Positions 45,503 to 54,943 of a DNA stretch of 64,000 nt are shown piece after piece. The stretch comes from Constrictibacter sp. MBR-5. Its GTDB lineage: Bacteria; Pseudomonadota; Alphaproteobacteria; JAJUGE01. The notes beneath the pieces are model-generated. The model was not told where the DNA came from. It searched no databases and saw nothing but the letters and a program-made list of their open reading frames with translations. The DNA is taken from contig NZ_JBEPTK010000002.1 of the NCBI RefSeq assembly GCF_040549485.1, positions 434,001 through 498,000 of the forward strand. The letters are read 5' to 3'. Position 1 is the first letter of the stretch; each line of letters begins with the position of its first letter. The translations under genes were made by a program, and so were the position numbers.

Positions 45503-46885
45503 GTGTTCCAATCCCGCTTCGCCAAGACGTCGCCCCTCGCCGACCTCGAACGCGCTGTCGATGATCTCCTGGCGGGCGATCCTGCGCGGATGGTGACCCG
45601 GGGCGATGCGATCGGCGAGAAGCTGCTGCGTCTCGCGACCGCGGCACCGCGCGACGGCGCCCCGGCGCCGAAGCGTGCCGAAGAGCCGGACCGCGTGGAC
45701 GAGTTGAAGCGCTGGGTCGCCATGTCGATGACCGCCAACGAGGCGTCGCGCCAGATGGCCCAGATGGTGCGTAACGTGCAGGAGGCGGACCGTCGTACCC
45801 AGGGGATCGCCGCCGCCGCCGAGGAGATGACGACCACGGTCGCCGAGGTCTCGGCGATCTCGAAAGCCGCCGCCGATGCCGCGGCCGAAGCGCGTCGGGC
45901 GACCGGCTCCGGCCGCGCTTCCGCCGGCGAGGCCGTCAACGCCATGGCGCGCATCGTCAGCGCCGTCGACGACGCGACCGGCAAGGTGAAGGGCCTGGGT
46001 CACGCGTCGGCGCAGATCGGCGAACTCGTTCAGGAGATCGAACGCATCGCGGAGCAGACCAATCTGCTGGCGCTGAACGCCACCATCGAGGCGGCGCGCG
46101 CCGGCGAGGCCGGCAAGGGCTTCGCCGTCGTGGCGCGCGAGGTGAAGACCCTGGCGGCGCAGACCGCGAAGGCCACCGATCTCATCCGGACCCGCATCGC
46201 CGCGCTGCAGCGCGAGACGGACGGCATCGTCCAGGCCATGAGCGAGAGCGCCGGCCGGGTCGAAGCCGGCCGCTCCGCCATCCAGTCGACCGGCGACGGG
46301 CTCGACGCACTTGAGGAGCAGGTGGCGGGTGTCAGCACGCGCATGTCGGACATCGCCCGCATCCTGGAGCAGCAGGAAGAGGCGTCGCGCGACATCGCCG
46401 CCGGAATCGGCACCATCTCGACCATGAGCACGCGGAATCTCGAAGCGATTGAGGCCGTGCTGGATACGCTCGAGGCGAGCGAGGCTCCCATCGTCCAGAG
46501 CATCAACGGACTGGTCCAGGCGGGCGTCGTCAATGCGACGATCCATGCCGCCAAGTCGGACCACCTCATCTGGATGCGCAAGCTGGCACAGATGGCGGCG
46601 GGTCGTGCCACGCTGAAGCCGACCGAGCTCGCCGATCACCATACCTGCCGCCTCGGCCGCTGGTTCGATGCCCAGCCCGCCGGAGAATTGACTGCGCATC
46701 CGGCGTGGCAGGCCCTGAAGAAGCCCCATGAGCTGGTGCATTCCGCCGGCATCAAGGCGGCCCGCGCCTACGCCGCCGGACGACTCGACGAGGCCATCGC
46801 GCATATCGCCGAGGCCGGCGATGCGTCCCGCGACGTCCTCAGCCTGCTCGACGAACTGTCGCGGGTGGAACCGGGCCCGCGATGA
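45503..46885 (+). CDS. Soluble methyl-accepting chemotaxis protein with CZB zinc domain
   Basis: A cytoplasmic chemoreceptor of 460 residues with no membrane helix. The signalling coiled coil contains the highly conserved hairpin tip [20 protein letters not shown]. The last about 100 residues are a chemoreceptor zinc-binding (CZB) domain: His in [11 protein letters not shown], Cys in the C-x-L-G-x-W segment and the HELVH pair. CZB domains sense zinc and, in some receptors, hypochlorous acid. I prefer the GTG at 45503, since GAGG lies six bases upstream; GTG at 45479 and ATG at 45491 are alternatives. It follows the CHASE4 kinase by 130 bases. Confidence 0.9.
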   Translation: MFQSRFAKTSPLADLERAVDDLLAGDPARMVTRGDAIGEKLLRLATAAPRDGAPAPKRAEEPDRVDELKRWVAMSMTANEASRQMAQMVRNVQEADRRTQGIAAAAEEMTTTVAEVSAISKAAADAAAEARRATGSGRASAGEAVNAMARIVSAVDDATGKVKGLGHASAQIGELVQEIERIAEQTNLLALNATIEAARAGEAGKGFAVVAREVKTLAAQTAKATDLIRTRIAALQRETDGIVQAMSESAGRVEAGRSAIQSTGDGLDALEEQVAGVSTRMSDIARILEQQEEASRDIAAGIGTISTMSTRNLEAIEAVLDTLEASEAPIVQSINGLVQAGVVNATIHAAKSDHLIWMRKLAQMAAGRATLKPTELADHHTCRLGRWFDAQPAGELTAHPAWQALKKPHELVHSAGIKAARAYAAGRLDEAIAHIAEAGDASRDVLSLLDELSRVEPGPR

Positions 46886-46900
46886 CCGCGCCGCAGGGCG

Positions 46901-48430
46901 TCACCCCTGCGACCCGCGCTGCCCGAACAGCATCGTCACGTTGATGCGGTGGTTCTCGTAGCCGGGCTTGAAGGTCACCGGCCCGGACTCGTGGAACAGA
47001 TTGGAGTTGAAGACGATCATCCGGTTGCGCCGGTAGGGAACGTCGATGCGCTTCGCCCCCGACTCGCGCAGGAAGTCGCGGCTCTTCTCCTTGCCGGCGT
47101 TGAAGGCGGCGAAGTCCCAGTCGAGCGGCGCCTCCTTGTCCCAGATCTCCAGCCCGGCACCCGTGGGCTCCAGGTTGGCGCTGTCCGGCGTGATCCAGAA
47201 GTTGGAGTTCACGGCGGCGAAGTCGGCGTGCAGGCCGACCGCGGCGGGGGTGGAATAGTCGCACTTCTTGAAGCTCCACACCTTGCGCAGGGGATGCGGC
47301 GCCAGCAGGGCGGGCATGCTGGTGCGCAGCGCCTCGCCAATCTGGATCAGCAGCGGCGCGGTGAAGCCCGCCTCGATCGACGTGCCGAGATAGCCGTTCC
47401 GATAGTAGAAATTGAACCAGAAGGTCGACAGCTGGCAGTAGCGCCAGAGCGCGTCGAGCGCCGGCTCGGTCAGGAAGTCGTCGATCACGATCCAGCCGGG
47501 GCCGTTCGCGGCATAGTCGCGTTCGATGCGTGCCCAGTCGATCTCCGGATTGACGATCGGTGCGTCCATCCGCTCCGCCGGATGGACGTAATGCATGCGA
47601 TTGTAGACCGCCGCCATCCGGTCGCGCGTCGCAGCGGGCAGGGGGGCCGGCTCCGTGGCACCGAGGTCCGCCGGCATGGCCTCCAGGGCCTCGGCATAGA
47701 GCGCCTCCAGTGCGTCCATGCCGTCGAAATCCACGCCCTGCTGCCGCATGAAGCCGACCTGATCGATGTCGTGGCGCAGCTTCGCCTTGGTCGTCTTCTC
47801 GAACAGGTCCGGGTTCCAGCGCGTCTCCGAGCCCACCCGGCGCCGGACGTGGCTGGCCGCCGCATAATGGGTCGCGGCCTCCCCGGCGCGGCCCTGGTCG
47901 AGCAGCAGGTTGCCGAGATTGTGATGTGCTTCCGCGAGGTCCGGGGCCAGCGTCGCGGCCCGCCGCAGGGCCGCTTCGGCGCCCGCCAGATCGCCGGCGT
48001 TCTTCAGCGCGGTGCCCAGATTGTAGTGGATCTGCGGATGGTCGACCTTAGCTGCGAGGCTGCGCAGCAGGGCGACGCCCTCGTCCGTGGCGCCCAGCCG
48101 CAGCGCCGTCAGTGCCGCCTGCACCAGCAGGCCGACCTCGTTCGTCCGCTGCGGCAGGATCGCGAGCAGGCGCCGGATGCCCGCGGCGTCGCCGGTGTCG
48201 CCGACCAGCTTGACCGCGTGGGCGGCGGCCGGGCCGTCGATCCGGCCGGCGCCAAGCGCATTCACCAGGTGGTCGCGCTGTGCCTCGCGCCGCCCCTGGC
48301 GCGCCGCGATCTCCGCCAGCAGCAGCTGTGCCGGCTGGTAGTCCGGCTGTCGTTCCCCGATCTCGCACGCGAAGCGCACGGCCTCCGCCACGCGCCCCTG
48401 ACGGAAGGCCCGCACCGCGTCCTGGTACAT
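46901..48430 (-). CDS. TPR protein with C-terminal 2-oxoglutarate/Fe(II) oxygenase domain
   Basis: A 509-residue protein. Residues 1-190 form TPR-like helical repeats, including HYNLGTALKNAGDLAGAEAA and AHHNLGNLLLDQGRAGEAA. The C-terminal 210 residues hold a 2OG-Fe(II) oxygenase fold: the first His-x-Asp in VGLHADFAAVN, the distal His in FNSNLFHESGP, and the 2OG-binding Arg in NHRINVTMLFG. It may hydroxylate a protein recognised by the TPR part, or a small molecule. It converges with the chemoreceptor gene. Confidence 0.88.
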   Translation of the reverse strand: MYQDAVRAFRQGRVAEAVRFACEIGERQPDYQPAQLLLAEIAARQGRREAQRDHLVNALGAGRIDGPAAAHAVKLVGDTGDAAGIRRLLAILPQRTNEVGLLVQAALTALRLGATDEGVALLRSLAAKVDHPQIHYNLGTALKNAGDLAGAEAALRRAATLAPDLAEAHHNLGNLLLDQGRAGEAATHYAAASHVRRRVGSETRWNPDLFEKTTKAKLRHDIDQVGFMRQQGVDFDGMDALEALYAEALEAMPADLGATEPAPLPAATRDRMAAVYNRMHYVHPAERMDAPIVNPEIDWARIERDYAANGPGWIVIDDFLTEPALDALWRYCQLSTFWFNFYYRNGYLGTSIEAGFTAPLLIQIGEALRTSMPALLAPHPLRKVWSFKKCDYSTPAAVGLHADFAAVNSNFWITPDSANLEPTGAGLEIWDKEAPLDWDFAAFNAGKEKSRDFLRESGAKRIDVPYRRNRMIVFNSNLFHESGPVTFKPGYENHRINVTMLFGQRGSQG

Positions 48431-48535
48431 CGTCCTGTCCCGAAGAAGATGGACGGCGCTGCCGTCAGCGCCGCCCCTGCGGGACGATACGCCGGTCCTG
48501 AGAGGAAATCATGGGGGTTCGCCGCGACGGCGCGC

Positions 48536-48889
48536 TCACGCCCGCCGTCCTGGCCCCGTCGCCGCGCCCAACAGCGCAAACACCGTCGCCGTACAGCCGA
48601 GGAAGGCCGCGAGACCGATCGCAGCCAGCAGGCCCCAGTCGAGGAGACCGTGCAGGTTGGCGAACTCCGACTGGGTCAGGGCAGGGGCGGCGAGCATGGC
48701 GGCTGCCGCCGCGACGGCGCCCGCGGCCAGCCCGATCCGGGCAGCCCGGCCGTGGAATCCGTGCTGACGGACCAGCGCCGCGACCAGCAGGAGTGCGACG
48801 GCGACGGCCGCCGCGGCGGCCGGCCAGAACAGTCCGCCCAGCATCTCCTGGAGAATCGCCAGCATCGACAGGATCGTGAAGTCCTTCAT
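48536..48889 (-). CDS. Small membrane protein next to the SQR-like gene (DUF5368-like)
   Basis: A 117-residue protein with three predicted membrane helices (about 19-40, 50-70 and 82-106). The opening MKDFTILSMLAILQEMLG resembles small proteins of the DUF5368 type; I am only moderately sure of that name. It begins 28 bases after the SQR-like gene stops and is probably co-transcribed with it, suggesting a role at the membrane in sulfur or quinone metabolism. No enzymatic motif is visible. Confidence 0.7.
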   Translation of the reverse strand: MKDFTILSMLAILQEMLGGLFWPAAAAAVAVALLLVAALVRQHGFHGRAARIGLAAGAVAAAAAMLAAPALTQSEFANLHGLLDWGLLAAIGLAAFLGCTATVFALLGAATGPGRRA

Positions 48890-48917
48890 ATCGGGCGCGC
48901 CTCCTCTTGCGCAGGCC

Positions 48918-50234
48918 CTACGCGCGACCGCGCAGCATCGCGGTGTAGTTCGCCTTGAGGCCCTTTTCCTTGATGATCCACGACAGCCAGTGCTCCTCGA
49001 GCGGCGGCACGAAGGGGAAGGACGGGGTGAGGTTGTTGTCGTAGTCGAACTCGACCAGCATCGCCTCGCCGGCGCGGGTGATCAGCGGACAGGAGGTGTA
49101 GCCGTTGTAGCGCTGGGTGCCGCCCTTGCCGGTGATCGTGCCGAGCAGATGGTCGACCGCCACCGGCGCCTGCCACTTCACGCTCGCCGCTGTCTTGCCC
49201 TTCGGCACGCCGTTGACGTCGCCCACGCCGAAGACGTTCGGATAGCGCAGGTGCCGCAGCGTCGCCTTGTCCACCTCGATCCAGCCGTCCGCGGCGAAGG
49301 GGCCGGCCTGCCAGGGCAGCGGGCTGTTGCGCACCGCGTCCGGCGCCCGCATCGGCGGGATGACGTTGATGAAGTCCCATGCGCGTTCGACCGGTCCGGC
49401 CGGAGTCGCATAGGTGGCGACGTGCCTGCCGGGATCGATGGCGATCAGCACATGGTCCCAGTTCACCGCGAACGCCTGGCGCGCGAACAGTTCGCGCAGC
49501 CGCGCGTCCACCAGCGGAACGCTGAACAGGGTGCGGTTGTGCGCGTTGTAGACGATCTCGCTGCGGCCGCGCGTCCCGGCCCGGCGCAGGGTGTCGTCGG
49601 CCAGGAAGGTCTGCTTCAGCGGCGCGCCGGCGCATTTCATCTCGGTCGCCGGCCGGCCGAACAGGCCGACGCCGCCTGTCTCCGCGAAGCGGGCGAGGGC
49701 GTCCCAGGACCGCGCGGCCGCATCGGGGCCGGCATAGACGCTGGCGATCCCCTCCCGTCCGATCAGGCCCGTGTCCATGCCCGCGATCGCCGCGTAGTCG
49801 AGCCGCAGCCCGGTGGCGACGACCAGGAAGTCGTAGGGGAGCCGGCTGCCGCTGCCCGTGACGACCATGTTCGCGTCGGGGTCGAAGGTCGACGCCGTGT
49901 CGGCCACCCAGCGTATGTCCGGCGTCAGGAAGTCCGCGGTCTTCAGCTGCGCATATCCGGCCGGCTTCAGCCCCGCGCCGATCAGGGTGAACCCCGGCTG
50001 GTAGAAGTGGTCGGTCCGAGGCTCCAGCAGGACGATGTCGGCACCGTCGAGCGCGCGCCGCAATCGCGACGCGACGGTGAGGCCGGCCGCCCCGCCGCCG
50101 GCGATGACGATGCGCGCCTTCGTCCGCACGGGTGTGCCGCGGCCTGCGCCGGGCGCGACCGCCAGCGCGGCCAAGCCACCCGCCGCGGCCAATATGGCGC
50201 GTCGCGAGATGCGGCCTCGTTCGGCTACCGGCAT
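48918..50234 (-). CDS. Tat-exported sulfide:quinone oxidoreductase-like flavoprotein
   Basis: A 438-residue FAD protein of the SQR/flavocytochrome-c sulfide dehydrogenase group. The N-terminus has a twin-arginine motif (ISRRAIL, Arg11-Arg12), so the folded protein should be exported. The FAD motif is IAGGGAAG near 44-51, and HFYQPGFTLIGAG is typical of SQR. Two SQR-type cysteines are present, Cys201 in MKCAGAP and Cys382 in TSCPLIT; the third cysteine of type I enzymes is missing, which suits the type II/III branch. It would oxidise sulfide and pass electrons to quinone. A YgaP-like gene lies divergently. Confidence 0.88.
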   Translation of the reverse strand: MPVAERGRISRRAILAAAGGLAALAVAPGAGRGTPVRTKARIVIAGGGAAGLTVASRLRRALDGADIVLLEPRTDHFYQPGFTLIGAGLKPAGYAQLKTADFLTPDIRWVADTASTFDPDANMVVTGSGSRLPYDFLVVATGLRLDYAAIAGMDTGLIGREGIASVYAGPDAAARSWDALARFAETGGVGLFGRPATEMKCAGAPLKQTFLADDTLRRAGTRGRSEIVYNAHNRTLFSVPLVDARLRELFARQAFAVNWDHVLIAIDPGRHVATYATPAGPVERAWDFINVIPPMRAPDAVRNSPLPWQAGPFAADGWIEVDKATLRHLRYPNVFGVGDVNGVPKGKTAASVKWQAPVAVDHLLGTITGKGGTQRYNGYTSCPLITRAGEAMLVEFDYDNNLTPSFPFVPPLEEHWLSWIIKEKGLKANYTAMLRGRA

Positions 50235-50447
50235 GCGCCCGCCCTCCCGCTCCGGTGGATCGTTGAGGTGCGGTGCCGATGGCCCCTGTGGCGCCCGGCA
50301 CCGCCCTCGATCGAAGCCTAGCGGCAGCGGGGCGCGTCACATTGATCTGCGTCAACCTTCGGCGGCGGCGTGCGGCGTTGATCCATCTCAAGGCTGCGCC
50401 CCTCGGCGCGGCCTATTGATCGTGCCGGGAACCCTCAGGAGGCCTTC

Positions 50448-50630
50448 ATGACCAGGAACGTCGGAACCGTCGACCGTATCGCGCGCGTGGTGATCGGGCT
50501 CGCGCTCCTGTCCATGCTCTTCCTCGTCGAGGGGGAGATGCGCTGGTTCGGCCTGCTCGGGCTGGTCGCCATCGGTACCGCGGCCATCGGCTGGTGCCCG
50601 GCCTATCGTCTGCTCGGCATCCGCACTTAG
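50448..50630 (+). CDS. DUF2892 / YgaP-type small membrane protein
   Basis: A 60-residue protein with two membrane helices. The start NVGTVDRIARVVIGLALL and the WCPAYRLLGI end are the DUF2892 signature, as in the membrane part of YgaP, where it is fused to a rhodanese. Stand-alone copies often lie next to SQR and other sulfur-oxidation genes, as here. GAGG lies upstream. A strong hairpin follows. Confidence 0.9.
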   Translation: MTRNVGTVDRIARVVIGLALLSMLFLVEGEMRWFGLLGLVAIGTAAIGWCPAYRLLGIRT

Positions 50631-50649
50631 TCACCAAGGCTGCGAGGCC

Positions 50650-50689
50650 GCGTCACGGCTCCCCCGCACCGGGCGCGGAGCCGTGACGC
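50650..50689. terminator. Strong hairpin between DUF2892 and Mn-catalase genes
   Basis: A perfect 13-bp stem (50650-50662 with 50677-50689) and 14-base loop lie between two convergent genes. No U-tract on either side, but stem stability and position favour a bidirectional terminator. Confidence 0.65.
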
Positions 50690-50701
50690 CAGAAACCCCG
50701 C

Positions 50702-51625
50702 CTACTTCTTCACCGACCGCTTCGCCGGCTTGCCGACGTCCTTGGTCTTGCCGGCGCCGGGGCCGGCACCCAGGTCGGCTCCGGTCGTCGGGTCGCCGTC
50801 GGGCATCGACATCGTACGCTCGGCCAGTTGGGTCACGGCCTTCGACTCGATCCGGTCCAGCTTGACCGAGGCGCCGCCGTCGCCACCGTCGACCGCCGCC
50901 TGCTCGTCGCGGCCGTCGACATACTCCCACTGGTCGCCCTGGTTCCAGGGGCCGCGCATGTCCCCGTCGCCCTGGCTCATATTGTAGTATTTGTCGGCGA
51001 ACTCCGGCATGCCGGGAAGCTTGCCGGCCGGGAAGTTGTTCTCGATCGAATAGAGCGCCTTCTCGAACGACTTCTGGTGCGCGATCTCGCGGGTCATCAG
51101 GAAGCCGAGCGCATCCTTGATCCCGGGATCGGTCGTGATGTTGATCAGGCGTTCGTAGACGATCTTCGCCCGCGCCTCGGCGGCGATGTTCGAGCGCAGG
51201 TCGCAGGTCGGATCGCCGATCGAATCCACATAGCCCGCCGTCCAGGGCGCACCGCCGGAATTGATCAGCGCGGGCCCGCCGCCATAGAGCAGGTTGAGCG
51301 TGTGGCTCTCGCCGCCGGCGGTCATGCCGGTCAGCGCCTCCGCCGCCTCCTCGGCGCCCTCGGCCAGCTTGCCCTTGGCGCCCTTGGTCAGCATCGCGAC
51401 GATGGTGCCGATCACCTCCAGGTGGCTCAGTTCCTCGGTCGCGATGTCGATCAGCAGGTCCTTCCGACCCGCATCCTCCTCCGCGATCCCCTGCGTGAAG
51501 TAGCGCATCGCCGCCGCCAGTTCGCCCTGAGGCCCGCCGAACTGCTCCAGCATCAGGCTGGCGAGCTTCGGATTGGTCTCCGATACCCGTACGGTGTACA
51601 TCAACCGTTTGTTGTGCATGAACAT
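50702..51625 (-). CDS. Manganese catalase
   Basis: Breaks down H2O2 with a dimanganese site in a four-helix ferritin-like bundle. The 307-residue protein has ligand clusters in the helices GELAAAMRYFTQG, IATEELSHLEVIG and TREIAHQKSFEKAL, with paired Glu and His residues as in known Mn-catalases. The Lys/Gly-rich tail after about 270 is variable in the family. GGAG lies upstream of the ATG at 51625; the long open frame before it is not family-like. Together with peroxiredoxin and WrbA it points to oxidative-stress defence. Confidence 0.93.
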   Translation of the reverse strand: MFMHNKRLMYTVRVSETNPKLASLMLEQFGGPQGELAAAMRYFTQGIAEEDAGRKDLLIDIATEELSHLEVIGTIVAMLTKGAKGKLAEGAEEAAEALTGMTAGGESHTLNLLYGGGPALINSGGAPWTAGYVDSIGDPTCDLRSNIAAEARAKIVYERLINITTDPGIKDALGFLMTREIAHQKSFEKALYSIENNFPAGKLPGMPEFADKYYNMSQGDGDMRGPWNQGDQWEYVDGRDEQAAVDGGDGGASVKLDRIESKAVTQLAERTMSMPDGDPTTGADLGAGPGAGKTKDVGKPAKRSVKK

Positions 51626-51733
51626 GGGCGATCTCCGGCTGTCTGGCGAGGGGACGCGGCCCTCCGCGAGCCGCACCCAACAATGCGGGCGTGCCGGAGC
51701 GGTTCCGTAAGATGAACAGGATGCCGGACGATT

Positions 51734-51756
51734 GCGCGCCGTCCCGATGGGCGCGC
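51734..51756 (-). terminator. Hairpin downstream of ftsY
   Basis: A perfect 7-bp GC stem (51734-51740 with 51750-51756) and 9-base loop, 28 bases past the ftsY stop, before the catalase gene. Weak U-content; tentative terminator of the dapF-mtaB-ftsY operon. Confidence 0.4.
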
Positions 51757-51783
51757 GCCGCACTCAGGGGATCGACCGACCGC

Positions 51784-52758
51784 TCAGTGCGGCGACAGGC
51801 CCATCAGGCCGCGGGCGAAGTCGGTGGCGTCGAACGGCCTCAGATCGTCGATCTTCTCGCCGACCCCGACTGCATGCACCGGCAGGCCGAACTTCTCGGC
51901 GAGGCCGACCAGCACGCCGCCCTTCGCCGTGCCGTCCAGCTTGGTGACGATCAGGCCGGTGACATTGACCATGTCGAGAAACGTCTCGACCTGGGCGTGC
52001 GCATTTTGGCCGGTGGTGGCGTCGAGGACGAGCAGGGTCTCGTGCGGCGCGGTCGGGTCCTGCTTCTTGATGACCCGCACGACCTTCTGCAGCTCGGACA
52101 TCAGGTTCGCCTTGTTGTGCAGGCGCCCGGCGGTGTCGATCATCAGGATGTCGGCGCCCTCGGCCTTGGCCTTCGTCATGGCGTCGAAGGCGAGGCCGGC
52201 GGCGTCGGCGCCGGTCGGCCGCGACAGGACCTCGGCACCGGTGCGCTCGCCCCAGACCTTCAGCTGCTCGACCGCGGCGGCGCGGAAGGTGTCGCCCGCG
52301 GCCAGCAGCACCTTCTTGCCCTCGTCGCCCAGGAAGTAGGCGTATTTGCCGATGGTCGTGGTCTTGCCGGCGCCGTTGACGCCGACGACCAGGAAGACGT
52401 GCGGCTTGTGCCCGCGCTCGATGTCGATCGGATGCGCGACCGGCTCCAGCATCGCGGCGATCTGCTCGGCCAGCGCGGTGCGGATCTCCTCGGGCGTCAC
52501 GTCGCGGTTCAGCTTGGATCGCGCCAGCTCGGCGGTCAGTTTCGCCGCCGTGGACGGGCCGATGTCGGCCAGGATCAGCAGTTCCTCGAGTTCCTCCAGC
52601 GCCTTCTCGTCCAGGCGCCGGCGCACGAAGATCCGGTCGATGCCGCTGGTAAGCCGCTCGGACGAGCGGGCGAGGCCGGCACGCAGCCGCTGGAACCATC
52701 CCTGGCGCTCGCCCTCCGCCTTTTGGGCGTCCGTGCCGTCGTCCATGTCGTCGCTCAT
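51784..52758 (-). CDS. ftsY: Signal recognition particle receptor FtsY
   Basis: SRP receptor GTPase that docks ribosome-SRP complexes at the inner membrane. The 324-residue protein has a short acidic N-terminal region, the N domain (about 25-110), and the G domain with GVNGAGKTTTIGK (P-loop), GDTFRAAAVEQL, DTAGRL, TKLDGTAKGG and the closing FARGLMGL. The A domain is much shorter than in E. coli, as in other alphaproteobacteria. Its ATG overlaps the mtaB stop by four bases (ATGA). Confidence 0.96.
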   Translation of the reverse strand: MSDDMDDGTDAQKAEGERQGWFQRLRAGLARSSERLTSGIDRIFVRRRLDEKALEELEELLILADIGPSTAAKLTAELARSKLNRDVTPEEIRTALAEQIAAMLEPVAHPIDIERGHKPHVFLVVGVNGAGKTTTIGKYAYFLGDEGKKVLLAAGDTFRAAAVEQLKVWGERTGAEVLSRPTGADAAGLAFDAMTKAKAEGADILMIDTAGRLHNKANLMSELQKVVRVIKKQDPTAPHETLLVLDATTGQNAHAQVETFLDMVNVTGLIVTKLDGTAKGGVLVGLAEKFGLPVHAVGVGEKIDDLRPFDATDFARGLMGLSPH

Positions 52759-53996
52759 GCGGCGATCCTTGCCTGAAGGCGGGTGCCGTCGCTGCCGGTC
52801 AGGTCGGCCGTGACGAGGCTGCCGGGCGGCACCTCGCGGTCCAGTTCGACCATGGCGAACTGCTCGGTGTGGCCCTGGCGGCCGCGCTCGACCAGCACCT
52901 GTGCCGTGCCGCCGACGCGCGTCGCCAGGAAGCGGCTGACCGCGTCGCTCCCGGCGGCACGCAGGCGCGCGGCGCGCTCGCGGCGCAGGTCGCCGGGCAC
53001 CTGCGGCATGCGCGCGGCGGGCGTGCCCTTGCGCGCGGAATAGGGAAAGACGTGCAGCCAGGTCAGGTCGCACTCCGCCACCAGCGCCAGGCTGTTCTCG
53101 AACATGGCGTCGGTCTCGGTCGGGAATCCGGCGATCAGGTCGGCGCCGAAGGTGACGTCCGGGCGCAGGTCGCGGGCACGCGCGCAGCAGGCGATGGCGT
53201 CGGCGCGCAGGTGACGCCGCTTCATCCGCTTCAGCACCATGTCGTCGCCGGCCTGGATGCTGAGATGCAGATGCGGCATCAGCCGCGGCTCCTCGGCGAT
53301 CAGGCGCCAGAGGTCGTCGTCGATCTCGACCGGGTCGAGCGACGACAGGCGCAGCCGCGGCAGCTCGGGCACCGCCGCCAGCACCCGGCGCACCATCTGG
53401 CCCAGCGTCGGGCTTCCCGGCAGGTCGGGGCCGTACGACGTGATGTCGACGCCGGTCAGCACGACCTCGTTGTAGCCGGTCTCCACCAGGGTGCGGACCT
53501 GCTGGGCGATCCGGCCGATCGCGACGCTGCGGCTGTTGCCGCGCCCGTAGGGAATGATGCAGAAGGTGCAGCGGTGGTCGCAGCCCTGCTGCACCTGCAC
53601 GAAGGCGCGGGCGCGGCCCTCCAGCCCCTCGACCAGATGCGGCGCCGTCTCGCGCACCGACATGATGTCGTTCACCAGGACGGGTGCCGCATCGGCCAGG
53701 AAGCTGCGCGCCTCCAGCTTCTCCTCGTTGCCCAGGACGCGGTCGACCTCCGGCATCGCCGCGAATCCGGCCGGGTCGATCTGCACGGCGCAGCCGGTGA
53801 CGATGATGGTAGCGTCCGGGTGCTCGCGCCGGGCGCGGCGGATCGCCTGCCGCGCCTGCCGCTCCGCCTCGGCGGTCACGGCGCAGGTGTTGAAGACGAT
53901 CGCGTTCTCCAGCCCGGCCGTCCGGGCATGCTCGCGCATCACCTCGGATTCGTAGGTGTTCAGGCGGCAGCCGAAGGTGACGATCTCTGGTGGCAT
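52755..53996 (-). CDS. mtaB: tRNA t6A37 methylthiotransferase MtaB
   Basis: Adds a methylthio group to N6-threonylcarbamoyladenosine at position 37 of ANN-decoding tRNAs. The 413-residue protein carries the N-terminal MTTase domain with Cys10 (TFGCRLN), Cys38 (FNTCAVT) and Cys69 (VTGCAVQ) for one iron-sulfur cluster, then the radical SAM motif C-x3-C-x2-C (Cys139, Cys143, Cys146) in GCDHRCTFCIIPYGRG, and a C-terminal TRAM domain. The start is 8 bases after dapF and the end overlaps ftsY; this order is common in alphaproteobacteria. Confidence 0.96.
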   Translation of the reverse strand: MPPEIVTFGCRLNTYESEVMREHARTAGLENAIVFNTCAVTAEAERQARQAIRRARREHPDATIIVTGCAVQIDPAGFAAMPEVDRVLGNEEKLEARSFLADAAPVLVNDIMSVRETAPHLVEGLEGRARAFVQVQQGCDHRCTFCIIPYGRGNSRSVAIGRIAQQVRTLVETGYNEVVLTGVDITSYGPDLPGSPTLGQMVRRVLAAVPELPRLRLSSLDPVEIDDDLWRLIAEEPRLMPHLHLSIQAGDDMVLKRMKRRHLRADAIACCARARDLRPDVTFGADLIAGFPTETDAMFENSLALVAECDLTWLHVFPYSARKGTPAARMPQVPGDLRRERAARLRAAGSDAVSRFLATRVGGTAQVLVERGRQGHTEQFAMVELDREVPPGSLVTADLTGSDGTRLQARIAA

Positions 53997-54004
53997 GGTG
54001 ACCG

Positions 54005-54856
54005 TCAGCCGAGCAGCGAGGCGTCGAGGAAGCCGCTGAAGCTGGTCGCGATGGCGCCGGTCATCATGACGTGGCCGTCGGCCCGCCATTCCATCTCCAG
54101 CGGTCCGCCGTCGAGCACGATCGTGGCGCGCCGGCCGGTCAGGCCGCGGCGGACCGCCGCCACCATCGCGGCGCAGGCACCGGTGCCGCAGGCCTGGGTG
54201 ATGCCGACGCCGCGCTCCCAGACGCGCAGGCGCAGGCCGCCCTCGGGTGTGACGTGCGCGACGCCGATATTGGCGCGCTGCGGAAAGATCGGATGATGCT
54301 CAAGCTGCGGCCCCAGGGTCGCCAGGTCGATCTCGTCGACGTTCGCGACGAAGAAGGTCGCGTGCGGGTTGCCGATATTGGTCGCCACCGGATCGCCGAG
54401 CGGCCCGAGCGAGAGTGGCACGTGCAGCGTGTCGCACGCCTCGCGCAGCGGGATCTCCGCCCAGCCGGTGCGGGCCACGCCCATGTCGACGGTCACCCGG
54501 CCGCCCGCGGCGGCGCTGCCGCCGAGAAGGCCGGCGACCGTCTGGACGATCGCCGCGTCGCGGCCGCTCTCGCCCATCAGCATGCCGGCGACGCAGCGCG
54601 TGGCGTTGCCGCAGGCCTCGACCTCGCCGCCGTCGGCGTTGCGGATCTCCATGAAGGCGTCGGCGCCCGCGTCGCGCGCCGGTCGCACCACGATCAGCTG
54701 GTCGCAGCCGACGCCGGTGCGCCGGTCGGCGATGGCGCGCACCTGCGCGTCGGTCAGGTCGAGCGCGCGCGTCCGCGCATCGAGGACGACGAAATCGTTC
54801 CCGAGCCCGTGCATCTTGACGAAGGGCGCACCGCGCATGGCCGGACTGTCCAACAT
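54005..54856 (-). CDS. dapF: Diaminopimelate epimerase
   Basis: Converts LL- to meso-diaminopimelate for lysine and peptidoglycan synthesis. The 283-residue protein has both catalytic cysteines: Cys82 in VEACGNATRC and Cys223 in TQACGTGAC. The MHGLGNDFVVLD opening is also diagnostic. It heads the dapF-mtaB-ftsY operon. Confidence 0.97.
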   Translation of the reverse strand: MLDSPAMRGAPFVKMHGLGNDFVVLDARTRALDLTDAQVRAIADRRTGVGCDQLIVVRPARDAGADAFMEIRNADGGEVEACGNATRCVAGMLMGESGRDAAIVQTVAGLLGGSAAAGGRVTVDMGVARTGWAEIPLREACDTLHVPLSLGPLGDPVATNIGNPHATFFVANVDEIDLATLGPQLEHHPIFPQRANIGVAHVTPEGGLRLRVWERGVGITQACGTGACAAMVAAVRRGLTGRRATIVLDGGPLEMEWRADGHVMMTGAIATSFSGFLDASLLG

Positions 54857-54943
54857 GACGCGCCTAATATGGCGATGCGCGGGGATGTGTCCAGCAAAGG
54901 CGGTACCGGAGCGCGGGCGTCCCGCCCGCCCCCTTCTGCCAAA

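Noticed and set aside
46949-48958. Plus-strand open frame of 669 codons opposite the TPR-2OG oxygenase
   Set aside because: Shadow of a gene with clear TPR repeats and an iron-binding His-x-Asp motif; composition is Arg/Gly-rich without domains.
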